Shown in pieces: positions 24,752 through 31,822 of a stretch of 54,440 nucleotides of DNA (position 1 is its first letter; the number at the start of each line of letters is the position of its first letter). Position numbers and translations under genes: made by a program. The stretch comes from Pontiellaceae bacterium B1224 (GTDB lineage: Bacteria > Verrucomicrobiota > Kiritimatiellia > Kiritimatiellales > Pontiellaceae). The notes beneath the pieces are model-generated. The model searched no databases. It was not told the origin of the DNA and worked only from the letters and a program-made list of their open reading frames with translations. The stretch lies in contig JAROBA010000036.1 in NCBI GenBank assembly GCA_029432815.1, positions 1-54,440 of the forward strand, written 5' to 3'.

Positions 24752-25414
24752 ATGCAGTCTGAACGGTTTATTTTCTGCGACATCGACGGCACATTGCTCT
24801 ATGCCAAAGGATCAGGCCGCCCCGCATTTGCGGCGGCCTTTTTCGATGCATTCGGCATCGAGATCCAAATGGATCACATAAATTTTGCCGGTGCCACGGA
24901 TATCGGAGTGCTGGAGCAGCTCGCTTGTGAAAATGAGGTCGTGCTTACTCCGCAGCATGCCGCAGTCTTCTTCGAACGCTTGCCGGTTTATCTCGAAGAA
25001 AATATGACGCGCTGGCCCCCGCTGGTTTTTCCAGGGGTTGGAACTTTTCTGGAGCGGGTTTCCAAACATTGGAAACTCGGTCTCGTTTCCGGGAATATGC
25101 GTAAAACAGCCTACCTAAAGCTGAAGCACGGCGGAATTCGGGAATATTTCACGGATATCGGCGGATTCGGCGACGATGACGGGGACCGCAATAAAATGGC
25201 GGCGCTGGCATTACAGCGGGCGGGCAATCCCGAAGGATCCTTCCTGCTGGGAGATACCCCGTCGGATATCGAAGCCGCCCGGGTCAACGGGATGGTTTCA
25301 GTGGCGGTCTGCAACGGGCAGTTTACACGGGCGGCGCTGGAAGCTGAACGACCGGATATGATCGTCGATTCATTTGAAGATGCTGACCACCTTTTCCAGG
25401 CATTGGAAGTATGA
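24752..25414 (+). CDS. HAD-superfamily phosphatase (phosphoglycolate-phosphatase-like)
   Basis: This 220-residue hydrolase has all four HAD motifs: I is FCDIDGTLLYAKG with the Asp nucleophile (residue 10) and Asp12; II is GLVSGNMRK; III is a downstream Lys; IV is FLLGDTPSDIEAA. The cap is of the small helical type seen in phosphoglycolate phosphatase and beta-phosphoglucomutase, but the substrate cannot be told. It overlaps the next gene by ATGA, making a coupled trio with SrkA and a CpXC protein. Three 15-bp palindromes lie inside it (25029, 25060, 25394), the last encoding its final FQALE. Confidence 0.88.
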   Translation: MQSERFIFCDIDGTLLYAKGSGRPAFAAAFFDAFGIEIQMDHINFAGATDIGVLEQLACENEVVLTPQHAAVFFERLPVYLEENMTRWPPLVFPGVGTFLERVSKHWKLGLVSGNMRKTAYLKLKHGGIREYFTDIGGFGDDDGDRNKMAALALQRAGNPEGSFLLGDTPSDIEAARVNGMVSVAVCNGQFTRAALEAERPDMIVDSFEDADHLFQALEV

Positions 25415-26406
25415 GTGCCTGTTTTGAGGACCTGACACCCGATCGAATTCTCGATGCCATTGAGGATGGCATGGAGTGTCGGCTCACGGGGCTGACATCC
25501 CCGCTTCCCAGTTACATCAACCGCGTTTATGAACTGCAATCGGTGGCGGGCGAAAAGCTTATTGCCAAATTTTACCGTCCCGGCCGCTGGAAACGGGCTG
25601 CTCTGCAGGACGAACATGATTTTGTGCTCGATTGTGCCGCAGAGGAAATCCCGGTGGTGGCTCCGCTCGCTTTGGCGAATGGCGGAACCATCGGCAGCTA
25701 TGAAGGCATTCTTTATTCGGTTTTTCCAAAAAAGTCCGGGCGTGAAATGGAACTGTGCGACGACGAGGGCTGGCTGCGTCTGGGGCGTCTGGTCGGGCGG
25801 ATTCATCAGGCCGGTTGGCAGCGCGATGCGGAGAACCGCCTCACCATGCATCCGGAAACCACCACAATTCCAGAGATTGGAATGCTGCTCGATGGCGGTT
25901 TCATGTCGAAGCACCAGGCGGGCCGGTTTAAAGAGGTGACCAACCGGATCGTGGAAATTGCCCTGCGCGAGTTTGAAGGTGTGGAGCTGCAGCGGATTCA
26001 TGGCGACTGCCACCGCGCCAATATTCTGGAACGACCCGATGACGGCCTGATGGTTATCGATTTTGACGATATGGTAATGGGGCCGGCGGTGCAGGATATC
26101 TGGCTGCTGTTGCCGGGCCATGCCAACGACACACCGCGAGAGATCGATCTGATTCTCGAGGGGTATGAGCAGTTTATGGAATTCGACGACCGGCAGCTCC
26201 GGCTGATTGAAATCCTGCGCGCGATGCGCATTATCTATTTTCTCTCCTGGTGCAGCACCCAGCTGGATGACTTTAAGTTTCAGTCCAACTTCCCGGACTG
26301 GGGCAGTGAGATGTTCTGGCAACGCGAGGTTGCTGACCTTGAGCATCAATATCACGCAATTTTGAATGACAAACGATTGAACGGAGGAGCTTTTAATGAG
26401 TATTAG
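25411..26406 (+). CDS. srkA: Stress response kinase A-like protein (YihE/RdoA)
   Basis: This protein kinase has the aminoglycoside-phosphotransferase fold. In E. coli SrkA protects against cell death by countering MazEF and stress damage. The 331 residues show the catalytic loop LQRIHGDCHRANIL, the metal site MVIDFDDMVMGPAVQDIWLLL, and the distinctive C-terminal RAMRIIYFLSW...F...FPDWG region of the YihE family. It is coupled by a 4-nt overlap to the HAD gene, and its last 11 nt overlap the start of the CpXC gene. A 15-bp palindrome (25868-25882) encodes PEIG. Confidence 0.9.
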   Translation: MSACFEDLTPDRILDAIEDGMECRLTGLTSPLPSYINRVYELQSVAGEKLIAKFYRPGRWKRAALQDEHDFVLDCAAEEIPVVAPLALANGGTIGSYEGILYSVFPKKSGREMELCDDEGWLRLGRLVGRIHQAGWQRDAENRLTMHPETTTIPEIGMLLDGGFMSKHQAGRFKEVTNRIVEIALREFEGVELQRIHGDCHRANILERPDDGLMVIDFDDMVMGPAVQDIWLLLPGHANDTPREIDLILEGYEQFMEFDDRQLRLIEILRAMRIIYFLSWCSTQLDDFKFQSNFPDWGSEMFWQREVADLEHQYHAILNDKRLNGGAFNEY

Positions 26407-27085
26407 CAGAACGGTAAATATTTCATGTCCTTCCTGTGGGAAGCAGCAGGATGTGCGGCTTTATGACGCGATTAATGTGGATACAGACCCCGAGTTGAAA
26501 GATGCGCTTATGCAGAATCAGTTGAACCGGGTCACCTGTGTTGATTGCGATCTGAGCTTTCGGGTGGATAAGCCGGTACTTTATACGGATCCCAAGCTCG
26601 AAATTCTGATTCACTGGGTTCCGGAGAGCGATGGAATGGATCGGGAAGCCATACTCGAAGAGTTCGAGCAGTCACTTGAGCGGATGAACGAAATGATGCC
26701 GGACAATCAGGAGCTTCCGGCCGTTCGGCTGGTGATGTCGCGGGTTGAGCTCGTTGAATTGATTTTCATGCTGGAAGCGGGGTTAAATCAGCGTGTGGTT
26801 GAATATGTGAAATACAGTGTCTATACGCGCAACCCGGAAAAGCTGGATCCGCATCGGTTTCGCCTTCTGCTGAACGTGCAGGATTCAACCGAAGAAGAGT
26901 TCTGCTTTGTGATGCAGGATGCCATCAGCCAGGAGCTGGGCGAAGTGCTGCGTTATGGCCGCTCAGCCTACGATTCGATGATTGAGCTGTATAAAGAGAA
27001 TCCGGATGAATTTACGGAAATGTTCCCGGGTCCCTGCATCAGTGCCCGCAACCTCCTGCTTGAAGACGAAGAGGATGAAGTCTGA
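26396..27085 (+). CDS. CpXC-domain protein
   Basis: This 229-residue cytoplasmic protein has an N-terminal zinc-ribbon-like CpXC domain: CPSCG near residue 11 and CVDCD near residue 48, four Cys that should bind zinc. It is followed by an all-helical acidic region ending EDEEDEV. The function of CpXC proteins is unknown to me. GGAGGAG precedes the ATG at 26396, which lies inside the srkA 3' end. The link to srkA and the HAD gene hints at a stress or phosphate-transfer role (inference only). Confidence 0.85.
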   Translation: MSISRTVNISCPSCGKQQDVRLYDAINVDTDPELKDALMQNQLNRVTCVDCDLSFRVDKPVLYTDPKLEILIHWVPESDGMDREAILEEFEQSLERMNEMMPDNQELPAVRLVMSRVELVELIFMLEAGLNQRVVEYVKYSVYTRNPEKLDPHRFRLLLNVQDSTEEEFCFVMQDAISQELGEVLRYGRSAYDSMIELYKENPDEFTEMFPGPCISARNLLLEDEEDEV

Positions 27086-27128
27086 TCTTCTTCTAATGCG
27101 ACCGTCCGGTTTTCCATTCCTGGAAACA

Positions 27129-27160
27129 AAAACACCCCGCTGAAAAACGGGGTGTTTGCT
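27129..27160. terminator. Bidirectional terminator
   Basis: AACACCCCGC-TGAAAAA-CGGGGTGTT is flanked by A-rich and T-rich runs and serves the CpXC gene and the converging TPR gene. Confidence 0.9.
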
Positions 27161-27161
27161 T

Positions 27162-27176
27162 TTCCAATGATTGGAA
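27162..27176. repeat. 15-bp palindrome TTCCA-N5-TGGAA
   Basis: TTCCAATGATTGGAA stands between the terminator and the stop codon of the minus-strand TPR gene. Confidence 0.9.
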
Positions 27177-27179
27177 AAT

Positions 27180-28151
27180 TTATTTCAGTTTCGCATTCAC
27201 CACGTTGAGGTTCTGCTCCGCGAGCTGGGCCCAGCCGCTTTCCGGGTAGAAGGCCATAACGTCTTCATAGACCAGTTTGGCTTCCGCATAACTGCTCATG
27301 CTTTCCAGGCAGCGGGCCTTGCCAAGCAGGGCAACCGGTGCAAGATGGGAATTCTCATGGTTCGCTTTGAATTCGCCGTAGGCCGCCGCTGCTTCAGCAT
27401 ATTGTCCCATCGCTTCCTGGCAGGTGATTTCATTATATGCAGCCTGAACCGCCATATCATGCTTTGGATATTTTTTAAGGAATTGCCCGTATAATTCAGC
27501 TGCTTCTGCCACATTAGCCGCGTTGAATTCTTCCTGAGCGAGTCCCATGAGTGCCAACGGGGCAGAAGGGGTCTTACCGTAGTTATCCAGAATATTCTGA
27601 TAATCCTGCGCCGACTGCGCCACCATCAGATCGGAATCAGCCTGAGCTTCTTTTTTCAACCGTCCACTGCGGACCAGGCTGTTTCCAAGGAAGAGGATAC
27701 AAATGACGACTATGCCGATGGCAGCTGGTTTTACATACTTATTGATGAATTTCAGGACTTCCTTCACTTCAGCCTGTTCCACCCTGTCGTGGCGTTGTTT
27801 GACTGCTTCTGCGTGGTTGGCCGGTTTTTTCTTTTTGGGGGCCTGCTTGGCCGGAACCTCGGTTACCACAGGCGGTACGTCAGCAACGACCTTCTGATCA
27901 ACAACGGTTTCCTCTTCTTTAGTTTCTTCAACAACCGGTTCAGGCTCGGCAGCAGGGACGACCTCTTCGATGACTTCCTCGACAATAACCTCTTCCGCAA
28001 CTGTTTCTTCAACAACGGGCTCTGGGGCAGGTTCCTCTACGGCCGGGACCACTTCCTTTGCCGTAGTATCTTCTTTTTTCTTGTTGAGGCTGTTGAGCAG
28101 TTCTTCGTGACCGCTCAGAAAATCCTGTTGATCTTTTTTCTCTTCACTCAT
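27180..28151 (-). CDS. Membrane-anchored TPR protein with acidic N-terminal region
   Basis: This 323-residue protein has a cytoplasmic N-terminal region of about 110 residues rich in Glu, Val and Pro (repeats such as VVEET and EEVIEEV). A Lys-rich segment (APKKKKPANHAEAVKQRHD), one membrane helix (about 139-157, AAIGIVVICILFLGN) and a C-terminal TPR solenoid (about 175-320) follow. The topology resembles YfgM, which tethers periplasmic chaperones to the SecYEG translocon, but the long acidic N-terminus is not part of that family. GGGGAGAG precedes the ATG. It is downstream of aroK by 61 nt and probably cotranscribed. Confidence 0.8.
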   Translation of the reverse strand: MSEEKKDQQDFLSGHEELLNSLNKKKEDTTAKEVVPAVEEPAPEPVVEETVAEEVIVEEVIEEVVPAAEPEPVVEETKEEETVVDQKVVADVPPVVTEVPAKQAPKKKKPANHAEAVKQRHDRVEQAEVKEVLKFINKYVKPAAIGIVVICILFLGNSLVRSGRLKKEAQADSDLMVAQSAQDYQNILDNYGKTPSAPLALMGLAQEEFNAANVAEAAELYGQFLKKYPKHDMAVQAAYNEITCQEAMGQYAEAAAAYGEFKANHENSHLAPVALLGKARCLESMSSYAEAKLVYEDVMAFYPESGWAQLAEQNLNVVNAKLK

Positions 28152-28212
28152 GGTTCTCTCCCCGAAGGTTCAAAATTAGTAAGGCGAATTTTCCGCTTTA
28201 TGCGGTTGCAAT

Positions 28213-28725
28213 TCAAGGTTTGTTTGATTCGTACAGGGCGATAATTTCCTGTGCCGTCGGAACCGGGGACGGGCGTCCGCTGGTATCGATTTTATGCTGA
28301 ATCGATTCGTAGAGATGTTTGCGGGAGGCCAGGATATCGAGAATCGCCTGTTCTTTATCCCCAGCCAGCAGGGGACGGGCATTGTCGTGTTTCACGCGGT
28401 CCAGCACGGTTTTAGCATCGGCCAGCAGGCAGACCACCAATCCGGTCTTTTCAAAATTGTCGATATTTTCAGGATTCAGCACAATGCCGCCGCCGGTGGA
28501 AATAATATTTCCTTCGGTTTCGGAAAGTTCCTTCGCCAGCTCGTGTTCCATGGTCCGGAAGTATGGTTCCCCATCTTCGGCAAAGATTTCATTAATCGGT
28601 TTTCCCGCCCGCTCAACAAGGATGGCATCCATATCAAGCAAAGGCATACCGGTTTGTTCGGCAATCAGTTTGCCAACCGTGGTCTTGCCGCTGCCCATGA
28701 ATCCAACCAGAACAATATTTTTCAT
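28213..28725 (-). CDS. aroK: Shikimate kinase
   Basis: The enzyme phosphorylates shikimate with ATP in aromatic amino acid synthesis. The 170 residues show the P-loop GFMGSGKTT (8-16), DMDAILVERAG, the shikimate-binding segment FRTMEHEL, the ISTGGGIV motif and the lid RPLL. The length is standard. AGGAG precedes the ATG at 28725. Confidence 0.96.
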   Translation of the reverse strand: MKNIVLVGFMGSGKTTVGKLIAEQTGMPLLDMDAILVERAGKPINEIFAEDGEPYFRTMEHELAKELSETEGNIISTGGGIVLNPENIDNFEKTGLVVCLLADAKTVLDRVKHDNARPLLAGDKEQAILDILASRKHLYESIQHKIDTSGRPSPVPTAQEIIALYESNKP

Positions 28726-28830
28726 AATAAACTCCTGTCTAAAGTCAGTTGGTCGAAGGTCTCAAGGGACTTTTGACGTTTGGACCTTTGAGTTTCGACC
28801 GATCATCGGCGCCCCGCCGCATCCATATAC

Positions 28831-28861
28831 AGAAAAAACGCCCCGAATGGAGCGTTTTTTC
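28831..28861. terminator. Terminator between aroK and the 60-aa gene
   Basis: AAAAAACGCCCC-GAATG-GAGCGTTTTTT: a stem whose A and T runs make it work on either strand. It ends the minus-strand transcript of the 60-residue gene just upstream of aroK. Confidence 0.85.
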
Positions 28862-28881
28862 AAACATCGGAAAATCGTTTC

Positions 28882-29064
28882 CTATGCACCAGTTTCCTGG
28901 ATTGCTGCGCGAATCTGCTTGGTGTTCATGTGCTTCAGCTGATCATCTGTAAAGCCGGCACCAACCAGGCGTTTCTTCTGCTGCATCAAGCGCTGACGCT
29001 TCAAACGCGGTTTCTTAACCGGACGACGCAGCGGCTTTTTTCGCATTGCTCTTCTAATTCTCAT
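28882..29064 (-). CDS. Small basic protein (60 aa) with SAP-like C-terminus
   Basis: This 60-residue protein has a strongly basic first half (about 17 Arg/Lys in 32 residues) and a short helical second half, GFTDDQLKHMNTKQIRAAI, that resembles a SAP or HeH DNA-binding motif. A real gene is supported by GAGG 6 nt before the ATG and by a dedicated terminator. It may bind nucleic acid or be a small ribosome-associated protein; I know no named family. It forms its own short transcription unit between sixA and aroK. Confidence 0.7.
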   Translation of the reverse strand: MRIRRAMRKKPLRRPVKKPRLKRQRLMQQKKRLVGAGFTDDQLKHMNTKQIRAAIQETGA

Positions 29065-29175
29065 GGCAAACCTCTTCCAATTCGTTTTTGTAAAAAATCA
29101 GGCGAGGAACCTACACAGCGGCAGATTATCGCGCAACCCTTATCTGGCTAAAATTTAAGGCATCTTTTTTGCGGT

Positions 29176-29673
29176 TCAGGCCTCTTTTTTCGGATAATCC
29201 AGATTCAGCAGTTCTGCCGGGCAGTTTCCGGCCTCGTTCCAATGGTTGGAATCGAGCGAAATAGTAACCACGGAACAGGTCGGCAGGTTCTGAAATTGAG
29301 CATCCACCAACCCTTCCGCCAGCCAGGTCATGGAGGGATTATGGCCCACCAACATGACTGAACCATGCGAATCATCCAGCAATTGGATCAATTCAAGCAG
29401 GGTTTCAGTGGACGCTTCGTAGATACGCTTCTGCATATAAATTGAATTTTCCGGAATGCCGAGTTCTGCATTCAGCAGGTTGAGCGTTTCCACCGCGCGC
29501 CGTGCCGGGCTGCAAAGCACAACATCCGGCATCACTCCCTTTGCTTTAAACCGCCGACCCGTTTCAGGGGCATCGCGCTGGCCACGATCGTTAAGCGGTC
29601 GGTCGAAATCGGAATAACTGGGGTTCACCCAGCTCGATTTAGCGTGGCGGACAAGATAAAGCGTTTTAGGCAT
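29176..29673 (-). CDS. sixA: SixA-type phosphohistidine phosphatase
   Basis: This 165-residue member of the histidine phosphatase superfamily has the RHG motif LVRHAKSSW near residue 7 and a second catalytic His in MLVGHNPSM. SixA removes phosphate from histidine of phosphotransfer proteins such as ArcB or, as later found, NPr. The ATG at 29673 has GGAGATACCG upstream and overlaps the cdd end by 8 nt, so the two are translationally coupled. A 15-bp palindrome (29237-29251) encodes SNHWN near the C-terminus. No obvious target lies nearby, except that the phosphate two-component genes are in this window. Confidence 0.88.
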   Translation of the reverse strand: MPKTLYLVRHAKSSWVNPSYSDFDRPLNDRGQRDAPETGRRFKAKGVMPDVVLCSPARRAVETLNLLNAELGIPENSIYMQKRIYEASTETLLELIQLLDDSHGSVMLVGHNPSMTWLAEGLVDAQFQNLPTCSVVTISLDSNHWNEAGNCPAELLNLDYPKKEA

Positions 29674-30061
29674 CGGTATCTCCAAATTTAAAGCTGTTGG
29701 GAAGCAGTTTGCCCAGAGTAATGGTGTCGTGGCCATCGCTTCGGGCCACGTACACCGGAAAATCCTGCTGGAAAAATTCAACCATCACCTGCCGGCAGGC
29801 CCCGCAGGGGTAGGGCGTCGAATCGCCCGATGCGGCAATCGCCATAGCCGCAAACTCCCGCTGCCCCGCAGCAATGGCCGAAAAGATGGCGGTGCGTTCG
29901 GCGCAGTTTGTCAGGCCATAGGAGGCATTTTCCACGTTGCAGCCTTTGAACACGGTTCCGTCGGCACACAGCAGGGCGGCACCCACCCGATATTCAGAAT
30001 AGGGTGCATGCGCATGTTCCAATGCCTGGAACGCAGCTTCAATCAGTTCATTCGGGTTCAT
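29666..30061 (-). CDS. cdd: Cytidine deaminase
   Basis: This zinc enzyme deaminates cytidine and deoxycytidine in pyrimidine salvage. The 131 residues are the homotetrameric short form. The zinc and catalytic residues are Cys53 and Glu55 in NCAERTA and Cys86/Cys89 in PCGACRQ. AGGA precedes the ATG. The gene begins just after the left repeat of the GxxExxY cassette and is likely to have been contiguous with the purine nucleoside phosphorylase gene before that insertion. The FQALE at 11-15 is encoded by a 15-bp palindrome. Confidence 0.95.
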   Translation of the reverse strand: MNPNELIEAAFQALEHAHAPYSEYRVGAALLCADGTVFKGCNVENASYGLTNCAERTAIFSAIAAGQREFAAMAIAASGDSTPYPCGACRQVMVEFFQQDFPVYVARSDGHDTITLGKLLPNSFKFGDTDA

Positions 30062-30080
30062 ATCTTTTTCCTAATTGTTA

Positions 30081-30108
30081 GGGCAGAAATATTGACGGCA
30101 GAAATATG
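30081..30108. repeat. Left paired repeat of the GxxExxY cassette
   Basis: GGGCAGAAATATT and CGGCAGAAATATG, period 15 nt, lie just past the stop of the GxxExxY gene. They are the inverted counterpart of 30921-30945. Confidence 0.85.
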
Positions 30109-30112
30109 GAAC

Positions 30113-30913
30113 TTATTTGGTGATGGTTTCAAGGGCAATGAGTCCACGGGATATGTTGATCCATTGAATTGTTTTAAGTGGTGTCTTGGCTAGAAACTGA
30201 CAGAGATCCTTTCGATAAATATCCGTGTTGTTTTCAAATGTTGTAAGCTTCAAAGCTGTACTTGGTGAACAAAGGAGAACTGGTTGAGTTGCTACCACGT
30301 TTCCGTTTAAGAGTACATCGACTTCGTTATTGATAAGGTTTTGGTCAGCAATTAAGTGAATGAGAGCTTCCTCATACAGGGATCGCTCCAATCCGGTTCC
30401 CCAATCCCGGATGAGCTCAATCAACAATGATTTTTCCGTTGATTCGAACCCAATTGAAGAATGCCATCCAGAATCCTGAATGTTAAATAATTGACGCTCT
30501 TCGAGTGTTTGTGTGGCATTTATAAATTCATGTTGAACCATTTCAGGTCGGAGGTTCACTAGTTTTCCATGCTTGAGTTCTGTCAGTAATAAATAATTCA
30601 GAAGTTGACTGCGATGGCGCTGATGAAGGGTATCAACGGCCTTAAGCTCAAGTACTGCACCCGATGAAGCCAGAACGTCCATAAAATAGGATTTATGGAA
30701 ATCTCTGAATGACACCTTTATTTCTACTTCTGTCTCAATGTTATCCATTCGGGATTTCAATGTGTTCTTATAAACTATTTCATCAAATAGACGACCCAGT
30801 TCCCGGTGCAAAGCAAAGATTTCAGCCATAACCTCATACGAGACCTTCGAAAACTCTGCTTGCGAAAGTTCTGAGAGTTGAGCATCTACCGAAACAGGCA
30901 CTTTATTCTCCAT
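30113..30913 (-). CDS. GxxExxY-family protein, extended form (PD-(D/E)XK-like)
   Basis: This 266-residue protein has the GxxExxY pattern near the N-terminus (FALHRELGRLFDEIVYK) and the core AVLELKAVDTLHQRHRSQLLNYL, then LVNLRPEMVQHEFIN, as in GxxExxY proteins. In that family the E-x-K resembles a PD-(D/E)XK nuclease site. Usual members are about 125 residues; this one has an additional C-terminal half of unknown type. Members often occur in many copies per genome and their role is not established. No ribosome-binding site is visible; the leader is the repeat itself. The gene fills exactly the space between two inverted paired repeats. Confidence 0.8.
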   Translation of the reverse strand: MENKVPVSVDAQLSELSQAEFSKVSYEVMAEIFALHRELGRLFDEIVYKNTLKSRMDNIETEVEIKVSFRDFHKSYFMDVLASSGAVLELKAVDTLHQRHRSQLLNYLLLTELKHGKLVNLRPEMVQHEFINATQTLEERQLFNIQDSGWHSSIGFESTEKSLLIELIRDWGTGLERSLYEEALIHLIADQNLINNEVDVLLNGNVVATQPVLLCSPSTALKLTTFENNTDIYRKDLCQFLAKTPLKTIQWINISRGLIALETITK

Positions 30914-30920
30914 CCATTTT

Positions 30921-30945
30921 TCTGCCGTACATATTTCTGCCCTAG
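30921..30945. repeat. Right paired repeat of the GxxExxY cassette
   Basis: TTCTGCCGTAC and ATATTTCTGCCC, period 15 nt, match the left repeat in inverted orientation over 23 nt with about 2 differences. The outer end overlaps the TAG stop of the purine nucleoside phosphorylase gene. Confidence 0.85.
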
Positions 30946-31766
30946 ATTTCTTTTACGAGTTTGTGGAGAAAGTTGGTGATGGTGGATTTCATGCGGGGCA
31001 TGGCTTCGGCGGCGGTTTGGTTGACGTCTTCGTGGGTGAGGGGGACGGGGCTGATGCCGGCCGCCCAGTTGCAGACGCAGGAGAGCCCGGCCACCTGCAG
31101 GCCCATCGCATTGGCTACCATTGCTTCGGGAGCGGTCGACATGCCGACGGCATCGGCGCCCATGGAACGGTATTGATGAATTTCGGCCGGTGTTTCAAAC
31201 GTCGGGCCCATCGTGGCAAGATAAACCCCTTCGGCATCGGCTCCGGAATTCAGCAGCATTTCGCGCAGCGGTTTTCGATAGATTTCGGATTGATCGGGGA
31301 AGCGGGTTCCAAGGGCTGGAATATGCGGGCCGATCAGCGGGTTGGAACCAAGCATATTAATGTGGTCGGAAATAGCCATCAGCGAGCCGGGTTTCAGATC
31401 ATCACGGATCCCGCCGGAAGCGTTGGTGAGCAGAACTGTATCGGCGCCCATAGCTTTGAGCAGATAAACCGGGAGAATGACCGGCGTCCACCCTTCGCCC
31501 TCATACCAATGGCGGCGGCCCTGAAAAATGAAGACCTCCATGCCGTCGACTTCTGCTAATAGCAGTTTTCCGGCATGGCCCATTACGCCGGTTTTTCCAA
31601 AGCCTGGAAGTTCCGTGTAGGGGAGTTCCAATCCCTGGAAATCTTTCACCGCCTCGCCCCAGCCCGAGCCGAGGATTAGACCGGCTTTGGGTTTGGCATT
31701 CGGCCAGATGGATTTCAGCGCATTGGCGGCGGCATCGAGAACGGTCGGATCAATCAGTGTGCTCAT
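30942..31766 (-). CDS. Purine nucleoside phosphorylase
   Basis: This enzyme (family 2, trimeric PNP/XapA type) splits inosine, guanosine and relatives with phosphate to base and ribose-1-phosphate. The 274 residues show GLILGSGWGE with the phosphate-binding Ser, GVMGHAGKLL, the phosphate site GRRHWYEG, TNASGGI, MGPTFETPAEI with the base-binding Glu, and a late CNWAAG. It is first in the minus-strand salvage cluster with cdd and sixA. Two palindromes (31595, 31626) encode LPGFG and FQGLE. The C-terminal stop is formed within the edge of the GxxExxY cassette repeat. Confidence 0.93.
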   Translation of the reverse strand: MSTLIDPTVLDAAANALKSIWPNAKPKAGLILGSGWGEAVKDFQGLELPYTELPGFGKTGVMGHAGKLLLAEVDGMEVFIFQGRRHWYEGEGWTPVILPVYLLKAMGADTVLLTNASGGIRDDLKPGSLMAISDHINMLGSNPLIGPHIPALGTRFPDQSEIYRKPLREMLLNSGADAEGVYLATMGPTFETPAEIHQYRSMGADAVGMSTAPEAMVANAMGLQVAGLSCVCNWAAGISPVPLTHEDVNQTAAEAMPRMKSTITNFLHKLVKEI

Positions 31767-31822
31767 GCATGAAACTTAGGAACAAGTGGCATCGGGTTCA
31801 ACCTTTTGATAGCGTGAATCGC

